A DNA stretch of 64,000 nucleotides from NCBI RefSeq assembly GCF_001659605.2, contig NC_035165.2, positions 11,590,445 to 11,654,444 on the forward strand, written 5' to 3'. The position numbers were made by a program, and so were the translations under genes. Positions 1 to 10,206 of the stretch are shown here, piece after piece (positions within the stretch are counted from its first letter, which is position 1; each line of letters begins with the position of its first letter). Under the pieces are notes generated by a model. It was not told the DNA's origin. It did not search any database and saw only the letters and a list, made by a program, of their open reading frames with translations. Source of the DNA: Manihot esculenta (taxonomy: Eukaryota; Streptophyta; Magnoliopsida; Malpighiales; Euphorbiaceae).

Positions 1-1486
1 TGAAAGCAATTAAAATAGCAAGTAATAAAAATAAAAGAGGAAATCAATAAGAGAAAGGTCTAGTTGAAGATATGGATCCACTTTGGTTGTTTGGGTTGAT
101 CATTGAAACATGGTAATCTTGATTATCTCAATAGGTTGGTTATGGGGGTGGAAGACGCTTCTCACCACCATGTCTTTCCTTATGAACAAATTGATTAGGG
201 AACGTCCTCTAACCAATTACTAATCAACAAATTGCCAAGGAACGTCCTTGGGCCATAGGCATCAAAACAATTGCCAATTACATGAAGAACAAGAAAGATC
301 CAAACCCTAACTACTCAAACGCATGAGATGATGTTAGATCATGCAATTCCTTGGTTTTTACACCAAGTGTTCTTAGATCAGAATATTTCCAGCAATTACG
401 GACTAACAAATATCCTAATCAACAATCAATTAACTTTGCAATCAAGAATCAAGTGGCCAATTTGATCAAAACAACAAAGCAATCTTTATAATTAAGCACA
501 ATTGCATGAATATTGAATAAAATCAAAGACAAAAGTTTCTGTTCAGATCTCACAACCTTTTAAACAACCTTAGTTTCAACCAAACTTCAACTAGAAATAG
601 GGTTTCAGCCACTCATGGCTGAACCAAAACAGAAAATTAAAGAAAAGAAGAAAGAAGAACCGAAATTGAGGGGAGAAGCCCCTTGGAGTGTGGCTGCCCT
701 TGCTTGGCCGAATTTGGAGAGTTGAATTGTGCCTCTTCTTGTGTTCTTGAGGCCTTTAAATAGGTGTTGAGAGGCTGCCTATTTCCTTTTTAGTATCCAT
801 GAGTCTTTTGGAGACTTCCCAAAGTGCGCTTGGTGAGTTATGTGCCTTCTTTGTGTATGGGTGAAGGCAAAAACGTGGAGCATGCAAGTGGGGGCTCTTT
901 AGTCTTTTAATTGCTGTCCAAGATCTTCAAGATACTGCCCAAGGTGTGTCCAAGAGGCTGCCCACGTTTTTGGAGTGTGCCCATTCACTAAAGAGGAAGG
1001 TGGAGCCTTTTATGGAAACTTGAATGTGCATGGCATAAAGTGGGGAACATGTGATCTTGAGATTTGGCTTCCTTAATGAGTGGGATCTTGAAATCCAATA
1101 TCTGAATATGAATCTTGGAGATTTGAATTTCAAAATACTTTCCTTCTTTGGCTCTTCAATTATGGCAGCTTGAGATATGGCTTCTTGAATAAGGAAAGGG
1201 CAACTTGCTGATTTGAAATTCGAATTTCAAATGGCTTTGGCTGAATGTTCTTTCCTTCTTTGCCACTTTCCTTATTTAGAACTTTCCATATTTAGCTTGA
1301 CTTGATTTCAACTTAGCAGGCTTGCTCTCTTTTGCTCCAAATAAGGCAGTTTTAGGGGTATTTTCTCCAAAGTGTCCTTTTACACCATTTTCTGCAAAAT
1401 AATATTAAAAGCACTAAATTAAGCAGAAATCATGTAAATATTTATCAATAATAGTAATATAAAATGGACTAAATTATGCTCTATCA
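1..1486 (-). repeat. Athila-like LTR fragment, minus orientation
   Basis: Read on the minus strand from 1486 leftward, this begins TGATAGAGCATAATTTAG, closely resembling the start of the plus-strand LTR at 40968 (TGATCAAACATAATTTAG). The sequence is AT-rich and non-coding. Its far end lies to the left of the window. Bases 1-375 are an inverted copy of 1488-1860, so this is an LTR of the same family as the plus-strand piece that follows. The short minus-strand reading frame inside it (927-1133) has no recognisable content. Confidence 0.6.
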
Positions 1487-2097
1487 GAACACTTGGTGTA
1501 AAAACTAAGAAATTGCATGATCTAGCAACATCACATGCGTTTGAGTAGCTAGGATTGGATCTCTCTCATTCTTTATGCAATTGACAATTGTTTTGATGCC
1601 TATGGCCCAAGGACGTTCATTGGCAATTTGTTAATTAGTAATTTATTAGAGGACATTCCCTAATTGATTTAATCATAAGGAAAGACATGGTGGTGAGAAG
1701 CGTTTTCCACCCCCATAACTAATCTATTGAATGAATTAAGAAAACCTAAGTTTCAATGATCAACCCAAACAACCAAAGTGGATCCATATCTTCAACTAGA
1801 CCTTTTTCATATTGATTTCCTCTCTTATTTTGTTTACTTGCTGTTTTAATTGCTTTCAATAGTTGTTAGTCAAATCAACCTCAAAACCCCCCCTTTTTTT
1901 ACTTTATTACACTTTACTTTTATTATGCTTTCAATTACTTGCTTTCAATTGTGTTTTCAATTAGTTCTCTTGGTCTTGATTGAGAAAAATAAATAGGTAA
2001 TCAATTCTCTGTGGATTCGATCCTTCACCACTATCTGCAGTTGTAAATTGTTGATAACCAAGAAGGTTATTTTTGACCGGCTTCGACAACCGCGAGT
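1487..2097 (+). repeat. Athila-like LTR, 3' part, plus orientation
   Basis: Bases 1487-2097 resemble the 3' half of the LTR at 40968-42375 in the same order: an 'aaggacattcattggcaa'-type stretch, 'gtggatcc...cttcaactaga', 'ctgtggattcgatcc' and 'cttcgacaaccgc'. Identity is moderate, so the two are related but not a matched LTR pair. It starts exactly where the minus-strand LTR ends (CTATCA at 1481-1486), which suggests that the minus-strand element inserted into this LTR. The 3' end is put near 2097 by analogy; no tRNA primer site is visible after it. Confidence 0.5.
1488..1860. repeat. Inverted repeat partner of bases 1-375
   Basis: The plus-strand text from 'acacttggtgtaaaaac' to 'tgctttcaa' matches the reverse complement of bases 375-1 with scattered substitutions. 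This gives a long imperfect palindrome with arms of about 370 bases separated by about 1.1 kb. It is explained by two LTRs of one family in opposite orientation. Confidence 0.75.
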
Positions 2098-2099
2098 CA

Positions 2100-2621
2100 G
2101 CACTGACCTTCAATAAGCCATCTGAATGCTCCAGGTTGGACAGGGTCTCCTCTCTGCCATACCACCTAGGTAAGTTCATCCACCACAGCACTCTTGAAGC
2201 ATTAAGACTTCAAGAACAGGTACGTTTTCTTGTCAATAAAATTGGGTGGGGCACCTTCTTCTACTTACACATGCCTACCTTCACAGAGCTCACCCATGAG
2301 TTGTTCACCACATTCTATTTTGACAAGGCAACCCTGACCACCTTGTACACACCAGATACTGTGGGTTTTAGGTTGTTAGGACAGTGATTTTGCTTGTCCT
2401 TACACGAATTCAGTACTGCTCTGGGTTGTGAATGCCCTTACTCCATCTGGGATTTCCCTACTGGGTTCAATCCCAGCATTGCCTATGTGGAATTGTGTGA
2501 CAACCCACCTGACACATACTCACCCATCAAATCCAAGGACCTGTACCTAAAGGACCCTTGCATGAAGTATTTACACAGGTTCTTAGCATATACATTCTTT
2601 GGGAGGAAGGATGCACCCTAC
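2100..2621 (+). pseudogene. ATHILA ORF1-type protein, 5' fragment, disrupted by element A
   Basis: Frame 3 on the plus strand encodes a recognisable ATHILA ORF1-type protein (the domain family of Athila-lineage Ty3/gypsy elements). Visible signatures are 'VNKIGWGTFFYLHMPTFTEL', then 'TVGFRLLGQ' and 'DPCMKYLHRFLAYTFFGRK'. A TGA at 2385-2387 interrupts the frame, and element A cuts it at 2621. The reading frame resumes at 12458. The N-terminal part is missing: the frame lies directly beside the LTR remnant with no room for a primer site or leader, so a deletion joined them. The protein's function is not established, and this copy is dead. Confidence 0.7.
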
Positions 2622-4861
2622 TGTAATACTCGGCTAGACTCCGGTATCAGAATTCCTACCGTCTGGTGGAATCTCGGATGTCGAAAACCTCTAGAAGGGT
2701 AAAATCATATTTTCATAAAATGTTTTAATGTATTTTATGGTTTTAAGCAAGAAGGAAATGAGTTTTGTATGAAACTAACCTTGGAGGAAGACCCAGGTTC
2801 GGCCGCCGAACCTCAAGTTCGGCTGCCGAACATGCATGTATTTCGGGAGTGCTTTAGGCCCCCGAAGGCATGAGAAAGGGAAGTCCAGGTTCGGCCGCCG
2901 AACCTTATGTTCGGCCGCCGAACATGGCATGCATGCGGAGGCACGTTAGGCCCCCGAAAGTGGCCTGGCCAGCCACCTATAAAGGGGTCCCCATGTCCGA
3001 ACGGGTGAGCTTTTCTCCCCGTTTTCGGCCAAGGTGAGTTCTCCGCCGTCCCTCATCGATTTTGAGCTTCTTCCTTCGAATCTTCATGATTTTCTTATGA
3101 GTTTTCACTTGGTTTTTGAAGATTTCGAGCTTAGATCGAAGTTGTGAAGCTTGGAGACCTCAAGAACCCATCCTCCCCAAATCTCCAAGTTAGGTCACAC
3201 TCTCTCTCGATCTTCAAGAGTTAAGAGTCGATCTTGAGCTCATTCTATGTTTTAAGCAAGTTTTAAGAGGATTCATGGGGTAGAAATGCATGTTTAGGTT
3301 AGTTGAGCATTGTTAGGTTTTTATATGAGTTTGGACAATGTAGGTTGCTGAGTTGCTTGTTTTGTGTTGTTGTTGGAGTTTAGGTTAGTTTGAGACCCTA
3401 TGTGATGATGTATATGTGTATGCATGATTTGAGAGGGTTGGATGCATGTTTGGAAGTTTGGGAGGCATTTGTGCATGTTGGAGCTGAGTTTCTGCCCCTT
3501 TGGGAGAACTCAGGTTTGGCAGCCGAAGGACTTTCGGCCGCCGAACCTGCCTGTGGAGGCCAACTTTCGGCTGCCGAACCCTACCCCCGAAAGTGGACTT
3601 TCGGCTCTGGAAGGGAGTTTCGGCCGCCGAACCTGCCGCCAAAAGTGCCCTGTTTAGCCTTCCTTTGCATGATTTATATGGTTGTTCTAAGATGTTTTAG
3701 GGGGTTTTTGGGGAGCAATTTAGAGTTATGTTAGTCTTTGTTTGGTACCTCATTTGAGTCCACTTGTGTAGGTTCGGACCCGAGGAACCAAGGACCTCAG
3801 CAGTGAGATAGCTGCTTTAGAGTCATTAGAGCTTCAACCAGAGGTGAGTGGAATAACTCTTTATGTTTCAAAGCAAATAAATAAACGTTGAGCATGATAC
3901 ATGCATCACGTATGCCATGAGATATACTAGGTTGTTTGCATTAGAATTCACGAATATGTTGCATTGCATAACTTGATGATGATGTGAATGGATGTTGGAT
4001 GACCCTTTAGCCCTCGTATGTTATGGTATGATGATGATACGATATGGATAGCCAGTGAGGCCCATTCTACGCCCCTAGCACTATGTTAAGAGAAAGACCA
4101 GTGAGGCCCATTCTACGCCCCTGGCACTATGGAATGTTATGCTATGTTATGTTATGTTATGTTAAGAGAAAGACCACTGAGGCCCATTCTACGCCCCTGG
4201 CATGATTGGACTATGTAGAGGACTATTGGTGACAAGTCCATCCTTGATGTGATTTGTTTGTGATGTGTTGCATTTCATGAAAGCATGAAATTTAAATTGA
4301 ATGTTTATTTATTCTGCTCACTGGGCTTTATAGCTCACCCCTCTCCCTTAACCCCCAGGTTTGCAGGTACAGGGTAGACCAGGAGGTCAGCAGGAGTAGA
4401 GTCATGTTATATGTAATAGCTAGATGTGGACATGAATATGATGTAATGTAAAAGTATAGTGTAGAAATGTAATGTAATGATGCTTATGGAAGTTTAGAGT
4501 TGTGCTTAACCATAGTATGTTGTTAATCCCTTTTTAGTACATGATCTTGAATGTTTAATGATGATTATGTAAACCAAGCTTAATGTATGTTATGATACCC
4601 CATTGGAGTAATTAATGAGGACTCCAGTGAGAGGTTTTATGTTATGATTTGTGCATGCACAGGTTAAGCTTGGTGAAGGAATGAATGAATGAACGAATGA
4701 ATGAATAAATGAGAAAGTTTTAAATTTTTATGTAATTGTTGATCATGTATGGGATTAAACAGGTTTACAGGATGAATGTTTGGCTTGCTACGGGTCCCGG
4801 CGGCCTTATGCCGATCTGGATCCTAGCGCCGGTAGCGGTCCAAAAATTTCGGGTCGTTACA
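2622..4861 (+). repeat. Element A 5' LTR
   Basis: The 2240-bp LTR has TG...CA ends. It holds a first cluster of TTCGGCCGCCGAA near-palindromes (about 2800-2960), a TATA box at 2978-2983, an AAG|GTGAGT donor-like site at 3034, a second palindrome cluster (about 3515-3650), an exon-like block at 3772-3843, and three copies of a roughly 45-bp unit with core CCATTCTACGCCCC (about 4050-4205). The very conserved terminal block 'gctacgggtcccggcggcc' begins near 4789. The second donor seen in other copies (AAGAG|GTAAG) is mutated here to AAGAGTTAAG. Confidence 0.93.
2978..2983 (+). promoter_or_regulatory. TATA box of element A 5' LTR
   Basis: TATAAA in the context 'agccacctataaaggggtc', at the same place in all plus-oriented LTRs here (10563, 13482, 19596, 32453, 53858, 56090). 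It lies just downstream of the first palindrome cluster and of two CATGCATG (RY-type) motifs at 2831 and 2928. Transcription should start about 30 bases downstream. Confidence 0.75.
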
Positions 4862-4864
4862 GAT

Positions 4865-4876
4865 TGGTATCAGAGC
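4865..4876 (+). other. Primer binding site, tRNA-iMet (element A)
   Basis: TGGTATCAGAGC, three bases after the LTR end, is complementary to the 3' end of plant initiator-Met tRNA. This is the usual priming site of plant Ty3/gypsy chromoviruses and copia elements. Confidence 0.92.
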
Positions 4877-5052
4877 CCTAGGTTCATATGGTCGGACCTA
4901 GAAAGTGTCGGGCTCATAGAGGTTATAGAAGGTCAAGCCCAATAGGAAAATCATGTCCACTAGGATAGGATGTAGAGTCCTGTCTTGAATGATGATGTGA
5001 AATGCCATGATTATATGCATGTGGATTGATGATATGCTATGTATGTGATGCG

Positions 5053-5076
5053 GGTTCATGTGTTTGCACATGAACC
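5053..5076 (+). other. Conserved leader stem-loop (element A)
   Basis: GGTTCATGTG, loop TTTG, then CACATGAACC: a perfect 10-bp stem with a 4-base loop, 49 bases before the gag ATG. The same stem with a different loop occurs in every copy here that keeps the leader (15695, 21743, 34857, 60454). Confidence 0.8.
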
Positions 5077-5125
5077 ATTTGATGCTAATGTTTTATGTGT
5101 TGGGTGCTGTTTTTCAGTAAGCAGG

Positions 5126-8100
5126 ATGAGTGGAACTCGTCGATCTGCACGATTGACTGGAGTACCATCGGAGGATTAGGGCATGAGTGCCCGTCCCCCT
5201 GCATTGCCAAGGACAATGTCTAGAAGGCCTAGCAAGGAAAGAGCAGTGAGAGACCCTAGAAGGTCTTTGGATATGAACAGAAGCAGATTAGTAAGGGGAA
5301 CAGTTCAAGGAGGAATGTCAGAAGATGTGGGGGATGATATGGATGTGGATCAGAGGAGGGATGGCAGCCTTGGAGTGAGCATGTCTGAAGAGGGCATGGG
5401 AGAGTCCCAGGGAGGCACTCAGGCCTCGGGATTTGTTTAGCCACCCCAGTACCAATCCTTTTCTCAGAATTCCGGGTATTCGATGGGAGGTACATCGGAT
5501 TACCCCAGCTTTTGCCCTTACCACTCACACATGCCATACCCACCTTTTTACCCACCATACCCACAGTACCCTATGTACCCACCCCCATCTTTCTACCCAG
5601 GTCCAACAAACCCTACCCCAGAGGATGTTGCACCTCCTCCACCACCAGCAGAACCAGAAACCCAAGTACCTAAACCTACCTCATCTGGAGGGAGCAAGGT
5701 CAAGATGACCGATTACATGAAGCTGGGTGCTCCCCAGTTTGAAACAGGTGAAGACCCGTTCGAGTACCTCGGGAGGGTCAAGATGATTACAGATGAGATA
5801 GGAGCTGATGACAGTAGAGCCATTCAAATGGCTGGGTTCACACTAAAGTGCAAGAAGGCCCGAGAGTGGTTTAAGAACTATGTGAACCCGAGATTGGATA
5901 GCCTATCATGGGAAGAGTTTGCAAACGAGTTTGCAGGATGGGCTTTCCCTGACAGTTCAAGGGAGTTGAAGATGATTGAATTTGAGCAGTTGAGGCAGAC
6001 GGATGAGATGAGTCTGGATGAGTATACAGACAGGTTTTTGGAGCTATTGTCGTTTGCCGGGCAAAATCTGGACACAGATCAGAAGAAGTCAAGGAGGTAT
6101 ATCATGAGGCTCCATTCCAGGTATTCCTCCTTGATCCAGTCAGCAGAGAGGGAGAGTTTCCATGCCATAGTGGATATGGCTCGGAGGATGGAGGCTAGTG
6201 CAATCATCAAAGGGAAAGTTAAGCAGTCAGTAGCACAGCCTTCTGGTTCCAAGACCCCAGGTGGGGGAAGGTTAGACCCTTCTTCTCTGAGTTCAGCTAG
6301 TAAGAGGTGGAGCAGTACCACCAAGAAGTCAAAGAAGAACAAGTTCTGGAATAAGATCAAGTCAGGTCTGGGATTGGGAAGTGGCTCGAGCTCAGGTGCA
6401 GATAATGCAGTATGTAGGAAGTGTGGGAAGCCGCACAAGGGTGTATGTCTGGTTGGGACGACAGCCTACTTCAGATGTGGGCAGGAGGGACACATGGCTC
6501 GGGAGTGTCCTAGAGCAGCTTTTATGGCACAGTCTCAGCGGACAGCCTCTGGTAGTGTGGCTCAACCAGTAGCTCCAGCCGCGACTCAGGCCAGTGGCAG
6601 AGGCAGAGGGAGAGGGGCAACCTCTTCTTCAGCGGGTTTCAGAGGTGAAGGTCCATCAGCCCCAGCACGGATCTTCACAATGACACAGCAGGAGGCAAAT
6701 GCATCGAACACAGTGGTGGCAGGTAATCTCATCATTGGTTGCTCAGATGTTTATGCCTTAATGGACCCTGGTGCATCTCATTCTTTCATTGCTCCGAGGG
6801 CCGTCGAGAGGTTGGGATTGATGGTCTCTGGGTTAGAGTGTCCCCTATGGGTCAGTGGACCTAAGTGCGACCCATCAGTGGCAGAGTCAGTCTGACAGTA
6901 TAGTCCAGTTTTTATTGAGGGAAGATGCCTTTCAGCCGACCTTGTGGTTCTAGATTTGACAGATTTTGACGTCATTCTAGGGATGGATTGGCTATCTACC
7001 CATGGTGCTACCTTGGACTGCAGAGACAAGGTATTCAAGTTCAGATGTCAGGATGAGTCAGAGGTTGTCTTTAGAGGAGACAGGGGGAGTACACCTAGAG
7101 GTTTGATATCAGCCCTACAGGCTCGTAGGCTGCTCAGGAGGGGTTGTCAGGGTTTTCTAGCTCATGTGAGTGAGCTGGATAGTCATGTTAGAGAGCCCGC
7201 CTCAGTGCCCGTGGTCAGTGAGTTTTTAGACGTTTTCCTATACGAGCTGCCAGGTTTACCACCTGATAGGGAGATAGAGTTTGAAATTGAGTTGATGCCT
7301 GGAACCAAATCGATCTCTATCCCTCCCTACAGGATGGCACCAGCAGAATTGAAGGAGCTTAAGGAGCAGTTGCAAGAGTTGGTAGATAGAGGCTTCATCC
7401 GACCGAGTACCTCACCTTGGGGTGCTCCAGTGTTGTTTGTGAAAAAGAAGGATGGATCCCTCAGACTTTGTATCGACTACAGGCAGTTGAACAAAGTCAC
7501 TACCAAGAATAAGTACCCTTTGCCAAGGATCGATGATCTATTCGACCAGCTAGCAGGAGCAGGTTGTTTCTCCAAAATAGATATGAGATCTGGGTACCAT
7601 CAGCTGAGGATAAGAGAAGAGGATGTGCCGAAGACCGCATTCAGGACCAGATATGGGCACTATGAGTTCCTTGTGATGCCGTTCGGGTTAACCAATGCCC
7701 CGGCAGCATTCATGGATCTCATGAACAGAGTTTTCAGTCAGTACCTGGATCACTTTGTTTTGGTCTTTATAGATGATATCTTAGTGTACTCCAGGAATGC
7801 AGAGGAGCATGCCCATCATCTGAGGTTAGTCTTGCAGACCTTGAGGGAACACGGCTTGTATGCCAAGTTCTCCAAGTGTGAGTTCTTGTTGATGAGCATT
7901 TCATTCTTGGGGCATGTTGTGTCAGAAAATGGAATCAAGGTAGACCCCAAGAAAGTGGAAGCTGTAGCTAACTGGCCTAGACCCATTACAGTGACAGAGA
8001 TCAAAAGCTTCTTTGGTTTGGCAGGTTACTCCAGGAGGTTCGTACAGGACTTCTCTAAAATTGCAGCTCCTATGACCAGACTAACTAAGAAGAACCAGAG

Positions 8101-10108
8101 GTTTGTGTGGACCGACCAGTGCGAGGAGAGCTTTGAGGAGCTAAAGAAGAGATTGACTTCAGCACCGGTGTTAGCTCTGCCAGCGAGTAATGAAGACTTT
8201 GTAGTGTATTGTGATGCGTTCCGTGTGGGACTGGGTTGTGTGTTGATGCAGAATGAAAGGGTGATTGCTTATGCTTCTAGGCAGCTGAAGAAGCACGAGT
8301 TGAATTACCCTACACATGACCTGGAAATGGTAGTAGTGATCTTTGCACTCAAGATGTGGAGGCACTACCTTTATGGGGTAAAATGTGAGATCTTCACGGA
8401 TCATAAAAGCTTGCAGTACATCTTGAGTCAGAGAGAGTTGAATCTGAGGCAGAGAAGATGGGTGGAACTGCTTAGTGACTATGATTGCAAGATTCAGTAC
8501 CATCCGGGTAAGGCGAATGTTGTGGCAGACGCCTTAAGCCGGAAATCACTTGGCAGTTTATCCCATATTTCAGCAGAGAGGAGGCCAGTGGTGAGGCAAT
8601 TCTTCGAGCTCATCAATGAAGGTCTACAGTTGGAGTTGTCTGGTACAGGTGCTTTGATAGCCCAGATGAGAGTGGCACCCGTGTTTCTGGAGCAGGTGGC
8701 TCAGAAACAGCATGAGGACCCAGAGTTAGTAAAGATTGCCAGGACAGTTCAGTCAGGCAAGAATGAAGAGTTCAGATTTGATAGCAAGGGGATCCTCCGC
8801 TATGGGAATAGTTTGTGTGTACCAGATGACGTGGGTCTGAAGGGAGACATTATGAGGGAAGCTCATAATTCCATATACAGTGTTCACCCTGGAGCCACCA
8901 AAATGTATCAGGATCTGAAAAGAGTATATTGGTGGCCAGCTATGAAGAGAGAAGTGGCACAGTTTGTGTCAGCCTGCGAAGTTTGTCAGAGGGTGAAGTT
9001 GGAACATCAGAAGTCGGCTGGAATACTTAACCCGCTACCTATTCCAGAATGGAAATGGGAGAATATAGCTATGGACTTCATAGTGGGGTTACCGGCATCG
9101 TCCAACAGGTTAGACTCCATATGGGTGATTGTGGACAGACTAACCAAATCTGCTCACTTCATCCCTGTCAGGAGTGGCTATTCTGTGGACAAGTTGGCGC
9201 AGGTGTATGTAGATGAGGTTGTCAGGTTGCATGGGGTTCCTGTTTCAATAGTGTCTGATAGAGGACCCCAGTTCACCTCTAGGTTTTGGCGGAGTCTGCA
9301 GAATGCTATGGGTACCAGGTTGGATTTTAGCACTGCTTTCCATCCACAGACTGACGGACAGTCAGAGAGGACCATCCAGACTCTAGAAGATATGCTCAGA
9401 ATGTGTGTGCTAGATTTTGGCAGTCCTTGAAGGCAGCATCTACCTCTGGTCGAGTTTGTCTACAATAACAGCCATCATGCTAGCATAGGGATGGCTCCAT
9501 ATGAGGCTTTGTATGGAAGGAAGTGCAGGTCACCTGTTTGCTGGGAAAAAGTTGGGGAAAGGGCCTTGGCAGGGCCTGAGCTTGTAGAGATCACCAGCAG
9601 AGTGATGCCCATAATCAGAGAAAGGATCAAGACTGCTGCAAGCAGGCAAAAGAGTTATGCAGATATCCGCAGAAAGCAAGTAGAGTTTCAGGAGGGGGAT
9701 TTGGTATTGCTCAAGGTGTCTCCGATGAAAGGGGTGATTCGGTTCGGAAAGAAAGGTAAGCTAGCTCCACGGTACATCGGACCCTTTGAAATCTTGCAAA
9801 AGATAGGAAATGTATCGTATAAGCTAGATTTACCTGCTTCAATGGAGAGAATCCATCCTGTTTTCCATGTTTCTATGCTACGAAAGTTTGTGTCAGATCC
9901 GGGTAAGCTTCTTAGTGAGCCTGATGTGGAGGTCCAAGAGGATCTCACTTATGTTGAGCAGCCAGTGCGGATTCTTGACACTCAGATCAGAAAGTTAAGG
10001 AACAAGGAAATCCAGATGGTGAAAGTCCTTTGGAATCACCACAACATCGAGGAATGTACCTGGGAGACACGGGAGTCCATGCTCCAGCAATATCCTCACC
10101 TCATTTAA
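5126..10108 (+). pseudogene. Element A gag-pol polyprotein with four in-frame stops
   Basis: One frame of about 1660 codons runs from ATG 5126 to TAA 10106. In order it holds a Retrotrans_gag capsid region (about residues 205-310), two zinc knuckles (second [14 protein letters not shown] type; the first C is Y in this copy), a protease motif DPGASHSF (about 545), reverse transcriptase with FIDDILVYS, RNase H (here FCDAF where other copies read FCDAS), an integrase with an HHCC zinc region and a DDE core, and a chromodomain-like C-terminus ending near YPHLI. Stops lie at 5177 (GAG to TAG), 5438 (CAG to TAG), 6893 (TGC to TGA) and 9428 (TGG to TGA), by comparison with the sister copies. There is no gag/pol frameshift, so the family uses a single fused frame. 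It is unlikely to make an active polyprotein. Confidence 0.93.
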
Positions 10109-10169
10109 AGTAAGTGTTATGTGTTTTATGTGAATGTTTATGTTTTATGCTATGCATGTGTTGTTTGGT

Positions 10170-10206
10170 GAACATTCGGGGACGAATGTTCTTAAGGGAG
10201 GGAGAA
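10170..10206 (+). other. PPT-side hairpin and polypurine tract (element A)
   Basis: GAACATTCG, loop GGGA, CGAATGTTC (10170-10191) forms a 9-bp stem. It is followed by the polypurine tract AAGGGAGGGAGAA (10194-10206), which abuts the 3' LTR and should prime plus-strand DNA synthesis. Confidence 0.85.

Noticed and set aside
2797..2960. CRISPR-like appearance of regularly spaced short palindromes
   Set aside because: Spacers are repeated, not unique; the array lies inside plant LTRs and no cas genes are near.
3390..3734. Open frames through the LTRs giving arginine/proline/alanine-rich peptides ('RRPNL', 'SAAEGAAE') on both strands
   Set aside because: They are translations of the TTCGGCCGCCGAA arrays, occur in every LTR and in several frames, and have no domain. 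They are repeat shadows, not genes.
4865..4876. Possible tRNA gene at the Met-like sequence after each 5' LTR
   Set aside because: Only the 12-base complement of a tRNA 3' end is present, with no cloverleaf. It is the primer binding site.
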